The notes under the pieces are model-generated. The model worked only from the letters and a program-made list of their open reading frames with translations. It was not told the DNA's origin and searched no databases. DNA of 6,067 nt, taken from positions 1-6,067 of the forward strand of contig MVCT01000107.1 of NCBI GenBank assembly GCA_002049945.1, in the 5' to 3' direction. Numbering within the stretch: position 1 is the stretch's first letter; every line of letters starts with the position of its first letter. This DNA is from Candidatus Cloacimonas sp. 4484_140. GTDB taxonomy: Bacteria > Cloacimonadota > Cloacimonadia > JGIOTU-2. The position numbers and the translations under genes were made by a program. Below, piece by piece: positions 1 to 5,774 of this stretch.

Positions 1-32
1 ATGATGTGGGATTGCAGCAAGCCGGTATTCTA

Positions 33-374
33 TTACTTTCCTCTATCAAATATCGAAGGTGGACAGAATTCCTCGATCTTTTCGATGATCCTTTCTGCCT
101 GTGCTTCGATTTCCTTTTCAGTACAATTATTTGTATTTATCTCCAGAACCTGCGTCATTTTCTTTGCGCGTGGGATCCAATTATCATAGGCATCATTAAG
201 CTGCTGAAGATAACTCTTCGGGATTGTCTTTTCGCTTTCTCTTCCACGTTGCTGTATTCGCTCAATAAGCTCGTCAACATCAGCCCGGAGATACACGATC
301 AAGTCCGGATCCTGCAAATAATATGTCATATTTTTAAAAAGATCCTGATAATTCTCAAAATCCCTTTCAGTCAT
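33..374 (-). CDS. C-terminal fragment of deoxynucleoside kinase (LID half)
   Basis: This 113-residue open frame is the C-terminal half of the same kinase. It contains the MTERDFENYQDLF helix (1-13), the PDLIVYLRADVDELIERI strand-helix (23-40), the arginine-rich LID RIQQRGRESE (39-48) that closes over ATP phosphates in this family, and the SYLQQLNDAYDNW helix (54-66). Family similarity continues a few codons upstream of the apparent ATG (YKNGS, before a TGA), so this ATG is an internal methionine rather than a true gene start. No Shine-Dalgarno sequence precedes it. It ends with TAA, 32 bases from the window edge, and I see nothing recognisable in those last bases. Confidence 0.78.
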   Translation of the reverse strand: MTERDFENYQDLFKNMTYYLQDPDLIVYLRADVDELIERIQQRGRESEKTIPKSYLQQLNDAYDNWIPRAKKMTQVLEINTNNCTEKEIEAQAERIIEKIEEFCPPSIFDRGK

Positions 375-592
375 AGAACCGTTCTTATAATCTCAAAACG
401 CTTGGAAAGAAAATACACTTGCAGATGAAAGCTCCATCTGTCCATATCCGCATAGAAATCATCGAGATAGGGATTTGTGATGACCGGCTCGTAGTACGCT
501 TCCCACTCCAGCTTTTCGCTGATCAGCCGGGTCATGGTGGTTTTGCCCACGCCGATATTTCCTGCGATTGCGATAAAATAATGATCTTCCAT
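371..592 (-). CDS. N-terminal fragment of deoxynucleoside kinase (P-loop half)
   Basis: This 73-residue open frame holds the ATP-binding half of a deoxynucleoside kinase. The P-loop GNIGVGKTT is at residues 11-19, the substrate-side Glu-Pro motif (YYEPV) at 33-37, the conserved NPYLDDFY at 40-47 and the WSFHLQVYFLSKRF helix at 53-66. The last residues (about IIRTVL) are out-of-frame sequence past the break. The ATG at 592 is preceded by an AAGGA ribosome binding site, which supports the start. The stop overlaps the ATG of the second fragment (ATGA), so both pieces could be translated, but neither alone contains a complete active site. Homologues are usually just over 200 residues long. Confidence 0.8.
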   Translation of the reverse strand: MEDHYFIAIAGNIGVGKTTMTRLISEKLEWEAYYEPVITNPYLDDFYADMDRWSFHLQVYFLSKRFEIIRTVL

Positions 593-709
593 AGTGTGTC
601 CTTAAGATTTAAAGGATCGAGAATTATTTTAACTGATCATTGTTTTTATATTTAAGAGTGTTATTGAAAGTTCATCCGAAATTAGAAATTTGAAATTGCA
701 TTTTTCTGG
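593..709. other. Intergenic gap between era and the kinase
   Basis: This AT-rich spacer is the only real gap in the leftward gene run. I looked for a stem-loop followed by a T-run on the minus strand and found none. There is a short low-complexity stretch with three GAAATT units near 679-696. A promoter for the kinase could lie here, but no convincing -35/-10 pair is visible. Read-through from era is as likely. Confidence 0.4.
599..603 (-). promoter_or_regulatory. Ribosome binding site of the deoxynucleoside kinase
   Basis: On the minus strand AAGGA lies 6 bases before the ATG at 592. It is the only good Shine-Dalgarno match among the leftward genes and fits this gene being separated from era rather than coupled to it. 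Confidence 0.6.
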
Positions 710-1603
710 CTATTTATAACCGAACTCTTTTAGCACTCTTTCATTTTTCCGCCAATTTTTTCGTATCTTTATCCAAAGATGAAGCCGAACTTTTTTCCGG
801 ATGAGGTAACGAATATCACGCTGTGCAGCAAGGCGTATCTCTTTTATCATCGCGCCGTTTTTGCCGATGATGATCTTTTTCTGAGAATGGGTTTCTACAA
901 AAACATTTGCCCACACCTCTGCTCTGTCATCCTCTTCTTCAAACATATCCACAGTGACAGCAATTGAATAGGGAATTTCCTGGTGAAGATGAAGGAATAT
1001 TTTTTCGCGAATGATCTCTTGTGCAAAGAATCTCATATTACGGTCTGAGATGTTATCAATAGGATAATAAGGCGGGTGGATCGGGAGCAGCAAGAGTATC
1101 TTTTCAAACAATACTTTTAGCCCGATGTCTTTTGTCGCCGAAATGAAAAAGATATCCTCGAAACCCCAGTCTGTAAGTGTGGCTTTTGCTTCCTCAAGCG
1201 CTTTATCATTTTTGGCAAGATCAATTTTATTAATAACAGCAAGCTTGGGAATTTTCGATTTTAGGATGATACTGCTTACCTGCGTGTCATAATCTGTGGG
1301 GAAGGTTTCGATGTCGCATATAAATAGGAGCACTTCGACACCTTTGAGTGCTTCCGAGATCGATGACTGCATTTTTTTCTGAAGCAGATAGCGTGGTTTC
1401 AGAAATCCGGGCGTATCAATAAAAACGATTTGATAATCGTCACGAGAGAGAATGCCGAGTAGGTTCTGGCGCGTGGTTTGAGGTTTGGGAGTTGTGATAG
1501 AGAGTTTCTCGCCGAGAAAAGCGTTCATCAAACTGGATTTGCCCACATTTGGTTTTCCGATTATGGATACAAATCCTGCTTTAAAATTCATCTGATCAGA
1601 CAT
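710..1603 (-). CDS. era: GTPase Era
   Basis: Era is an essential GTPase that binds the 3' end of 16S rRNA and helps mature the 30S ribosomal subunit. The 297-residue length is normal. G-domain motifs are complete: G1 GKPNVGKSS (16-24), the G2 region TTPKPQTTRQN (37-47), G3 DTPG (63-66), G4 NKID (125-128) and G5 SAT (155-157). The linker HPPYYPIDNISDRNMRFF (176-193) leads into a C-terminal KH domain with GKNGAMIKEI (247-256), whose GxxG loop contacts RNA, and the typical Era ending LKEFGY (291-296). The start overlaps the holA stop by 8 bases. A second in-frame ATG four codons on (at 1591) is possible, but the first has a weak AGG upstream and fits the overlap pattern. Translation is probably coupled to holA. 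The identification is secure. Confidence 0.97.
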   Translation of the reverse strand: MSDQMNFKAGFVSIIGKPNVGKSSLMNAFLGEKLSITTPKPQTTRQNLLGILSRDDYQIVFIDTPGFLKPRYLLQKKMQSSISEALKGVEVLLFICDIETFPTDYDTQVSSIILKSKIPKLAVINKIDLAKNDKALEEAKATLTDWGFEDIFFISATKDIGLKVLFEKILLLLPIHPPYYPIDNISDRNMRFFAQEIIREKIFLHLHQEIPYSIAVTVDMFEEEDDRAEVWANVFVETHSQKKIIIGKNGAMIKEIRLAAQRDIRYLIRKKVRLHLWIKIRKNWRKNERVLKEFGYK

Positions 1604-2606
1604 TTTTGCACAACCTATATATCATCATCTCGAGAATAGTTTTGTTTAATTTTATATCGAGTGATTTGAGTTTTCTGTCAGCTTCCAGTAGTAGTGCAAA
1701 GATCGTCTCAAAATTTTCAAGTGAATAAAATTCGGAAGAATTCATGAATGATTTCGAGCCCCAGCCGCCAAGCGAGCGCTCGATCTCTGTCTTTGATTTG
1801 TTCTGCTGAAACCGTTGAACGAGAATATCCCAAAGCGTTGTATAGAACCGTGTGAGCATGATCACGATAAGCACAGGCGACATATTATTTGCCATCAGAT
1901 TTTCCAGCACTTTAATTGATTGCCCCAGATTGCGCTGAGTTAATGCATTTTGAAGTTCGTAAATAGTATTTCCTTTTGAAATGCCGATACATGCCTGCAC
2001 ATCTTCGGGAGTAATATGAGTTCTGCCCCCGGAGTAAAGCGCAACTTTCTCGAGCTCGCCGTGAAGTTCCTGAAAATTCAATCCTATGTAATCGACCATG
2101 ATACGCGCAGCATCACTATCAATTGTCTTATTCAGAGCAGGGGATTCCTCTCTAAGAAAGCGGATCGCTTCGCTTTCATTATAGGGATGATAGAAATAAT
2201 ATGTGTGAGCAAGTTTTGTGATCTTTGCATAAAGCCCGGAGCGAGTATTTACTTTATCGGATTCTATAACGAATACTACACCCTGAATGGGCTTTTCAAG
2301 ATACTCTACCATTTTTTTCTTATAGGCAATATGCATTGACTGGAAATTTCGCAGAATGACCAATTTTTTATCGGAAAGCATTGGGGGAGTTTGCAGCGCT
2401 TCGAGAACTTCATTGGCTTTTGTTTCCTCCCCAAAAAACATATCGAAATTGAAATCCATCACACTGGGTGGAACGATTGCAGTTTTGAGCTTACGAAATG
2501 CTTTATCTTTCAGGAAACTTTCTACGTCAGTGAAGAAGTAATTATTGTGAATGATCCCCTTTTGAAGTTCAGATTTGATGTCCCAGTATTTGAGTTTTTT
2601 ATTCAT
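1596..2606 (-). CDS. holA: DNA polymerase III subunit delta
   Basis: This is the delta subunit of the clamp-loader complex, which opens the beta sliding clamp during replication. The 336 residues match the usual length. The N-terminal domain is divergent but has the expected layout: an open-site segment NNYFFTDVESFLKDKAF (21-37), the FDMFFGEE region (54-61), and PPMLSDKKLVILRNF (74-88), the hallmark stretch of the family. In the middle domain, ELHGELEKVALYSGG (180-194), the ITPEDVQACIG stretch (198-208) and NTIYELQNAL (213-222) are typical. The collar domain has the MSPVLIVIMLTRFYTTLW helix (242-259) and the ending LLEADRKLKSLDIKL (306-320). Both ends overlap neighbours by 8 bases (scpB and era), and there is no Shine-Dalgarno sequence before the ATG, so translational coupling is likely. 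The call rests on family pattern recognition and is strong. Confidence 0.92.
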   Translation of the reverse strand: MNKKLKYWDIKSELQKGIIHNNYFFTDVESFLKDKAFRKLKTAIVPPSVMDFNFDMFFGEETKANEVLEALQTPPMLSDKKLVILRNFQSMHIAYKKKMVEYLEKPIQGVVFVIESDKVNTRSGLYAKITKLAHTYYFYHPYNESEAIRFLREESPALNKTIDSDAARIMVDYIGLNFQELHGELEKVALYSGGRTHITPEDVQACIGISKGNTIYELQNALTQRNLGQSIKVLENLMANNMSPVLIVIMLTRFYTTLWDILVQRFQQNKSKTEIERSLGGWGSKSFMNSSEFYSLENFETIFALLLEADRKLKSLDIKLNKTILEMMIYRLCKNV

Positions 2607-3198
2607 CTGAATTTTCAGCGAGTAGTTCGAGCTGATCTTTTGTTTTCATGTTTTGGGGTTCTGCAATATCCGTCGCCATAAGCTCACGTATCTGATGAAG
2701 ATTGGGAAGGTCTTCAATATCGTTAAGCCCGAAAAATTCGAGGAATTTATCAGTTGTCGTATAGAGCAACGGACGCCCGAATGTTTTCATCCTACCAGCA
2801 ATTTTGACGAGCTTAACTTCCAGCAGGTTCTTTATGTGATATTGAGAGTTTACTCCTCGTATCGCATCTACTTTTGGGCGTGTAATTGGCTGGTGGTAGG
2901 CGACAATTGCCAGAACTTCAAGAGCGGAAGAAGTCAAACTGATATCTTTTTTCTCTTCGTATAACTTTTCAATAAGATGATAATACTGCCGATCTGTGGC
3001 AAACTTGTAACCGCCTGCGACCTTTCTGATGCAGAAAGTTCTCCCCTGTTCGCTGTATTCAAGGTTTAATTTCTCTATCAATTTGTCGATATTTTGGCTA
3101 TTATCGATTTCGAGAAAACGAGCTATCTGTTCAGCCGAGATAGGTTTATCAGAAGCAAAAACAAGCACCTCAATTGATTTTTTTAGATTATTTTTCAT
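2599..3198 (-). CDS. scpB: Segregation and condensation protein B
   Basis: ScpB is the winged-helix dimer that joins ScpA and SMC in the bacterial condensin that compacts and segregates chromosomes. The 199 residues include the first winged helix (KKSIEVLVFASDKPISAEQIARFL, here residues 6-29), the GGYKFAT strand (62-68) and the highly conserved second domain: LEVLAIVAYHQPITR (93-107), DAIRGVNS (111-118) and GRPLLYTTTDKFLEFFGL (141-158). The last 25 residues are a variable acidic tail. The start lies 3 bases after the uppP stop. The leader is almost pure A/T with no Shine-Dalgarno match. The usual partner scpA is not next to it here, since uppP occupies the upstream position. Confidence 0.96.
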   Translation of the reverse strand: MKNNLKKSIEVLVFASDKPISAEQIARFLEIDNSQNIDKLIEKLNLEYSEQGRTFCIRKVAGGYKFATDRQYYHLIEKLYEEKKDISLTSSALEVLAIVAYHQPITRPKVDAIRGVNSQYHIKNLLEVKLVKIAGRMKTFGRPLLYTTTDKFLEFFGLNDIEDLPNLHQIRELMATDIAEPQNMKTKDQLELLAENSDE

Positions 3199-3201
3199 AA
3201 T

Positions 3202-3999
3202 TTAAATAAAAAATATTGTGATAATTCCAATGATCCAGCAATAAATAGAGAAATAAAACAACTTGGCTTGTTTGATCATTTTTATTAGAAAGGAGATAGC
3301 GAAATAACCGACAATTGCAGCTACTATACCGCCAAGAATAAAATTCAGCACCACTTCACCTGACGACATCGCACTTTGCATGTCTTTAATTTTCAAAAGA
3401 GTGGCACCGAGAATTGCGGGGATGGATAGAAGAAATGAAAAACGTGTCGACAGATCTCGGGTTCTGCCTGTAAAAATGCCGGCTGTAATTGTCGCCCCTG
3501 AGCGGGAGATTCCGGGGATGATCGCAATGCTTTGAGCTAAGCCGACCAGCAGTGAAGAGGGGACGCTCATTTTCTTCTTGGTAGTATTCCTAATTTTATC
3601 AGACGCAAAGAGAAAACCGCCTGTAATGATGAGCATGAAGCCCACAAGAACCGTGTTTTCGAAAAGAGATTCAAATGTGTCCTTGAATGCGAATCCAATT
3701 ATCGCAGTAATTACAGAAGAGATGATCAGATAAAAAAGAAGGTGATGTGCATATTTTATATTTTCTGGCGCATCTTTTCTCCAGTTAAAAATAGATTTGA
3801 TTATTTCCCATATATCTTTCCGGAAATAGATAATTACTGCGACAAGTGTTCCAAGGTGCACTGCAATTTCAAAAAGAACACCCGGGTCGTTAAACTTGAG
3901 AAGTTTTTGAAAGATCACCAAGTGCCCGGAACTACTTACCGGAAGAAACTCAGTAAGTCCCTGCACAATGCCTAGGATTATTGATTTAAGTGCGGTCAT
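3202..3999 (-). CDS. uppP: Undecaprenyl-diphosphatase (BacA/UppP family)
   Basis: This integral membrane enzyme dephosphorylates undecaprenyl diphosphate so the lipid carrier can be reused for peptidoglycan and surface polysaccharide synthesis. It also gives bacitracin tolerance. The 265 residues show multiple hydrophobic segments (for example about 42-58, 88-105, 116-132, 218-240 and 247-265). Family signature 1 is QGLTEFLPVSSSGHL (13-27), with catalytic-site residues Glu17, Ser23-Ser24 and His26. Signature 2 is PGISRSGAT (162-170), with Arg166. The position equivalent to Escherichia coli Glu17 is Gln13 here, a substitution I believe is common in the family. The ATG overlaps the deacetylase stop (ATGA, 4 bases), so coupling is likely. 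The neighbouring deacetylase also suggests a cell-envelope role. Confidence 0.96.
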   Translation of the reverse strand: MTALKSIILGIVQGLTEFLPVSSSGHLVIFQKLLKFNDPGVLFEIAVHLGTLVAVIIYFRKDIWEIIKSIFNWRKDAPENIKYAHHLLFYLIISSVITAIIGFAFKDTFESLFENTVLVGFMLIITGGFLFASDKIRNTTKKKMSVPSSLLVGLAQSIAIIPGISRSGATITAGIFTGRTRDLSTRFSFLLSIPAILGATLLKIKDMQSAMSSGEVVLNFILGGIVAAIVGYFAISFLIKMIKQAKLFYFSIYCWIIGIITIFFI

Positions 4000-4790
4000 A
4001 GAACATATTCTTTCGGAAGTACAATATCTGTGATCGGAACAAGCTTGATATTATTTCCTTCGAGGTTTTTCAGTATTTGTTTCAGTTCTTCAAGACTGCC
4101 CTTTTTGGCATGGGTAATGGCAACGATCTTGTCTTTTCGCGATGCGAGATCTAATATATTTTCTGTTTTTGCTGTAACCCTATCAGGATATTCTCCGGAA
4201 TCGAGAAAGATATCTCTCTGACAGGTTGGAACTTCCATATCTTCTGCAAGCGTGTAGCCCACTGTCTTAGCTGAAGTACGGCTGTCAAAGAAGCACATGT
4301 CATTAGCTTTCAGAATCTCAAGAACCGGCCTCATGACATACTCATGCTGGGTTGCAAGCGAACCCATATGATTATTCGCGCCGATACACAGGGGGAGTTG
4401 TTTGATGAACTTTTTCATTCGTTTCTTTATTTCATTTTCAGTTAGATCAACATAGATCGCATTCTTGCCGGGGTCATCTTTCGGGTAAGTTTCCGGCTCC
4501 ATAGGCACATGTATAATGGTTTCCCTGCCTTGATTATACGCCTTTTGCATAACCTCTTCACTGTAGGAAAGATCAGGAAGAACAGCAAATGTGATCGATT
4601 TGTTCAGAGCCAAAAATTCATCAAGCAATGGTCCGCCGAAATAACCGAAATCGTCAATAACGATAGAGAGTTCTGTGATCTTGTCATAGAGACCGCTCGT
4701 ATCATTTTTCAAAATGAGTATGTAATACTGCTTTGCTGCAGGATCAAAAATTTCCATTTCGATCTTGCTGCCGTCATCGGATTCCTTCAC
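3996..4790 (-). CDS. Divergent polysaccharide deacetylase domain protein (body)
   Basis: The protein belongs to the divergent polysaccharide deacetylase (DUF610, YibQ-like) family, a NodB-like fold whose members are usually anchored in or exported across the inner membrane; the substrate is not known. Counting from the GTG at 4790, motifs in order are LSIVIDDFG (41-49), HVPMEPE (94-100), GANNHMGS (137-144), FFDSRTSA (167-174), RDIFLD (192-197) and AITHAKK (224-230), which matches the family pattern. The GTG has no ribosome binding site, and the same frame stays open to 4916 (stop at 4917-4919) without an ATG, GTG or TTG. The extra codons read as protein-like sequence (VYYDKIYKEITI and onward), so 4790 is probably not the real start. 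The true N-terminus appears to be in another frame, at 4986. The stop overlaps the uppP start. Confidence 0.85.
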   Translation of the reverse strand: MKESDDGSKIEMEIFDPAAKQYYILILKNDTSGLYDKITELSIVIDDFGYFGGPLLDEFLALNKSITFAVLPDLSYSEEVMQKAYNQGRETIIHVPMEPETYPKDDPGKNAIYVDLTENEIKKRMKKFIKQLPLCIGANNHMGSLATQHEYVMRPVLEILKANDMCFFDSRTSAKTVGYTLAEDMEVPTCQRDIFLDSGEYPDRVTAKTENILDLASRKDKIVAITHAKKGSLEELKQILKNLEGNNIKLVPITDIVLPKEYVL

Positions 4791-4896
4791 ACTCAGTATC
4801 TGACCGCCTTTTTCCTCGACCTTATCAGTAATGAAGATATTGCTGATCGTTAAGCTGAGCTGATTGGAATTTATCGTTATCTCTTTGTAGATTTTA

Positions 4897-4986
4897 TCAT
4901 AATAGACTCTTGAATTTTAAGAGAGCGTTTTCCTCTTTCTTTATTGAAGTTTTCTTCTTATATCGTTTGCGTTGATTATTTGCCAT
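4897..4986 (-). pseudogene. Frame-displaced N-terminal fragment of the deacetylase
   Basis: An ATG at 4986 opens a 29-codon frame beginning MANNQRKRYKKKTSIKKEE. This strongly basic stretch is what is expected of the cytoplasmic tail before a membrane anchor. It continues ALLKFKSLL and stops at 4897-4899, while the deacetylase frame runs through the same DNA from 4916. The frames can be joined only if 3n+2 bases are missing (or one base is extra) around 4907-4920. Neither frame encodes a hydrophobic helix. Homologues normally have an anchor at this point, so loss of a segment carrying it is more likely than a one-base error. A short A/T-rich leader with only a weak TAAG precedes the ATG. The link to the deacetylase is inferred from position and character. 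Confidence 0.6.
4907..4923. repeat. Short near-palindrome at the deacetylase break
   Basis: The bases CTCTTGAATTTTAAGAG form a 17-base near-palindrome (five perfect outer pairs, one mismatched pair, then two more pairs around the centre). It sits exactly where the reading frame changes. It may be chance in A/T-rich DNA, or the remnant of a hairpin involved in deletion or assembly failure. Confidence 0.4.
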
Positions 4987-5012
4987 ATAGACTTAAAATG
5001 GACAGTGCTATT

Positions 5013-5037
5013 TCTTTGTCAAAATTATTGACAAAGA
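5013..5037. promoter_or_regulatory. 10-bp inverted repeat, candidate operator
   Basis: Two perfect 10-base arms, TCTTTGTCAA and TTGACAAAGA, flank a 5-base AATTA spacer. The repeat lies 26 bases upstream of the ATG at 4986 and 172 bases upstream of the gamma-subunit gene. Its symmetry and A/T core resemble binding sites of dimeric regulators, but I cannot match it to a known regulator. It lacks a T-run, so it is not a typical terminator. Confidence 0.5.
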
Positions 5038-5114
5038 TTTGGGCGGAATTGAAGTCTGCTTCAAGAAATATGAATGGTATTTGTTATTTACATGGTTAAT
5101 ATTAATGTTTCACA

Positions 5115-5144
5115 ATGCTTTTTTCTCAATAATACACAAAGCAT
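5115..5144. repeat. 7-bp inverted repeat upstream of the gamma subunit
   Basis: ATGCTTT (5115-5121) and AAAGCAT (5138-5144) are perfect inverted arms separated by 16 bases, 66 bases upstream of the gamma-subunit start. It could be a second operator or a leader stem, but seven pairs in A/T-rich DNA is also compatible with chance. Confidence 0.25.
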
Positions 5145-5199
5145 AGATTGCAGTTTTGTTCGGAAGAACACATTTTTTTACAAAATTAATAAAATATAT

Positions 5200-5205
5200 A
5201 GGAGG
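5200..5205 (+). promoter_or_regulatory. Strong ribosome binding site fixing the gamma-subunit start
   Basis: AGGAGG ends 4 bases before the ATG at 5210. It decides the start in favour of that ATG over an upstream in-frame TTG at 5156, whose 18 extra residues do not fit the family N-terminus. Confidence 0.85.
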
Positions 5206-5209
5206 AAGC

Positions 5210-5761
5210 ATGATTGAAATCCGTATGCATGGCCGTGGTGGCCAGGGAGCGGTGAAAGCTTCTTTTGTGCTGGCTGAAGCTGCTTTCCAGGGTGGAAAGT
5301 ATGTTCAGGCATTTCCTCGATTCGGTGTTGAGCGGCGCGGTGCGCCAGTAGAAGCCTTCACCAGGATTGATGATAAGCCGGTACAGATTCGATCACAAAT
5401 TTATTACCCGGATGGTGTAATCGTACTCGATCCGACATTGATAGAAGTAGTCGATGTTACCAAGGGTTTGAAGAAAGGCGGGTGGATATTGATCAATTCT
5501 GATAAGAAACCTGATTTTTTTGACTTTGGTAATGACTATAAGGTTTACACTGTTGACGCGACCGAAATTGCAGTTCAAAACAGACTTGGTTCCCGGACAG
5601 CCCCCATTGTGAACACCGCGATTGTAGGTGCCTTTGCAAAGCTAACAGGTATTGTTAAGATTGATGCGGTTTTCAAGGGAATTGATAGCTCTATTCCCCG
5701 ATTTCAAGAAGAAAACAAGAGTGCTGCTAAGCAGGCGTATGACTCAATAGCGAGCGGATAG
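5210..5761 (+). CDS. porG: Pyruvate/2-oxoacid:ferredoxin oxidoreductase, gamma subunit
   Basis: This is the gamma subunit of a multi-subunit 2-oxoacid:ferredoxin oxidoreductase, the oxygen-sensitive cytoplasmic enzyme that oxidatively decarboxylates pyruvate (or a related 2-oxoacid) to the acyl-CoA while reducing ferredoxin. The 183 residues fit the family. It opens with MIEIRMHGRGGQGAVKAS, containing the signature GRGGQG (8-13). It continues with FPRFGVERRGAPVEAFTRI (35-53) and DGVIVLDPTL (68-77), and ends with the conserved NTAIVGAFAK (135-144). The delta subunit follows 13 bases later, and the alpha and beta (thiamine-diphosphate) subunits are expected just beyond the window. Substrate choice (pyruvate, 2-oxoisovalerate, 2-oxoglutarate) cannot be read from this subunit. 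Pyruvate is the default because of the gamma-delta order. Confidence 0.9.
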   Translation: MIEIRMHGRGGQGAVKASFVLAEAAFQGGKYVQAFPRFGVERRGAPVEAFTRIDDKPVQIRSQIYYPDGVIVLDPTLIEVVDVTKGLKKGGWILINSDKKPDFFDFGNDYKVYTVDATEIAVQNRLGSRTAPIVNTAIVGAFAKLTGIVKIDAVFKGIDSSIPRFQEENKSAAKQAYDSIASG

Positions 5762-5767
5762 AAAGGA
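5762..5767 (+). promoter_or_regulatory. Ribosome binding site fixing the delta-subunit start
   Basis: AAAGGA lies 7 bases before the ATG at 5775. An in-frame ATG two codons earlier (5769) is only one base from this site, so 5775 is the likelier start. Confidence 0.6.
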
Positions 5768-5774
5768 TATGAAT

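Larger units (their letters stand above)
33..592 (-). pseudogene. Deoxynucleoside kinase gene with an internal deletion and frame change
   Basis: The two halves of one deoxynucleoside kinase (dGK/dAK/dNK family, which phosphorylates deoxyribonucleosides for nucleotide salvage in the cytoplasm) lie in different reading frames. The first frame is family-like up to FLSKRFE. The second frame is family-like from YKNGSM, a few codons before its first ATG, which matches the 'NLxxxGxM(S/T)xRDF' stretch of homologues. As I recall the family, about 28 residues separate these points, including the conserved DR(S/T) segment that contributes to substrate binding and catalysis. The frame relation requires a missing length of 3n+1 bases, so roughly 82-88 bases. 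The junction lies near 386-396. It could be genuine gene decay or an assembly join. The kinase call is very likely; inactivity of the product, if the sequence is correct, is an inference. Confidence 0.82.
4987..5209. promoter_or_regulatory. Divergent intergenic region with presumed promoters
   Basis: The region separates the leftward gene run from the rightward oxidoreductase genes, so it should contain both promoters. TTGACA occurs on both strands inside the inverted repeat (plus 5028-5033; minus 5022-5017). No good -10 box follows at the usual spacing on the plus strand, and on the minus strand only a poor A/T stretch near 4994-4999 does. I therefore do not place either promoter. The rest is A/T-rich with no gene. 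Confidence 0.5.

Noticed and set aside
371..374. Programmed frameshift or a true two-gene split kinase using the ATGA overlap
   Set aside because: No slippery sequence is evident, and shifting frame would still leave the catalytic segment absent. Family similarity continues upstream of the second ATG.
6..428. A 140-codon open frame on the plus strand
   Set aside because: It runs antisense to the kinase fragments, which carry clear family motifs. Its translation shows no family features.
593..709. Terminator after era
   Set aside because: No stable stem followed by a T-run was found on the minus strand.
2016..2681. Several plus-strand open frames of 60-107 codons
   Set aside because: They lie antisense to holA and the end of scpB, both firmly identified; low-stop antisense frames are expected there.
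4509..4853. A 114-codon plus-strand open frame
   Set aside because: It is antisense to the deacetylase motifs and has no recognisable features.
5157..5170. Small inverted repeat TGTTC-GGAA-GAACA ahead of the gamma subunit
   Set aside because: Only five pairs and it does not extend, so it is too short to support as an operator.
5156..5209. Upstream TTG start adding 18 residues to the gamma subunit
   Set aside because: The ATG at 5210 has a strong AGGAGG just ahead and begins with the conserved family N-terminus. The extra residues overlap that ribosome binding site.
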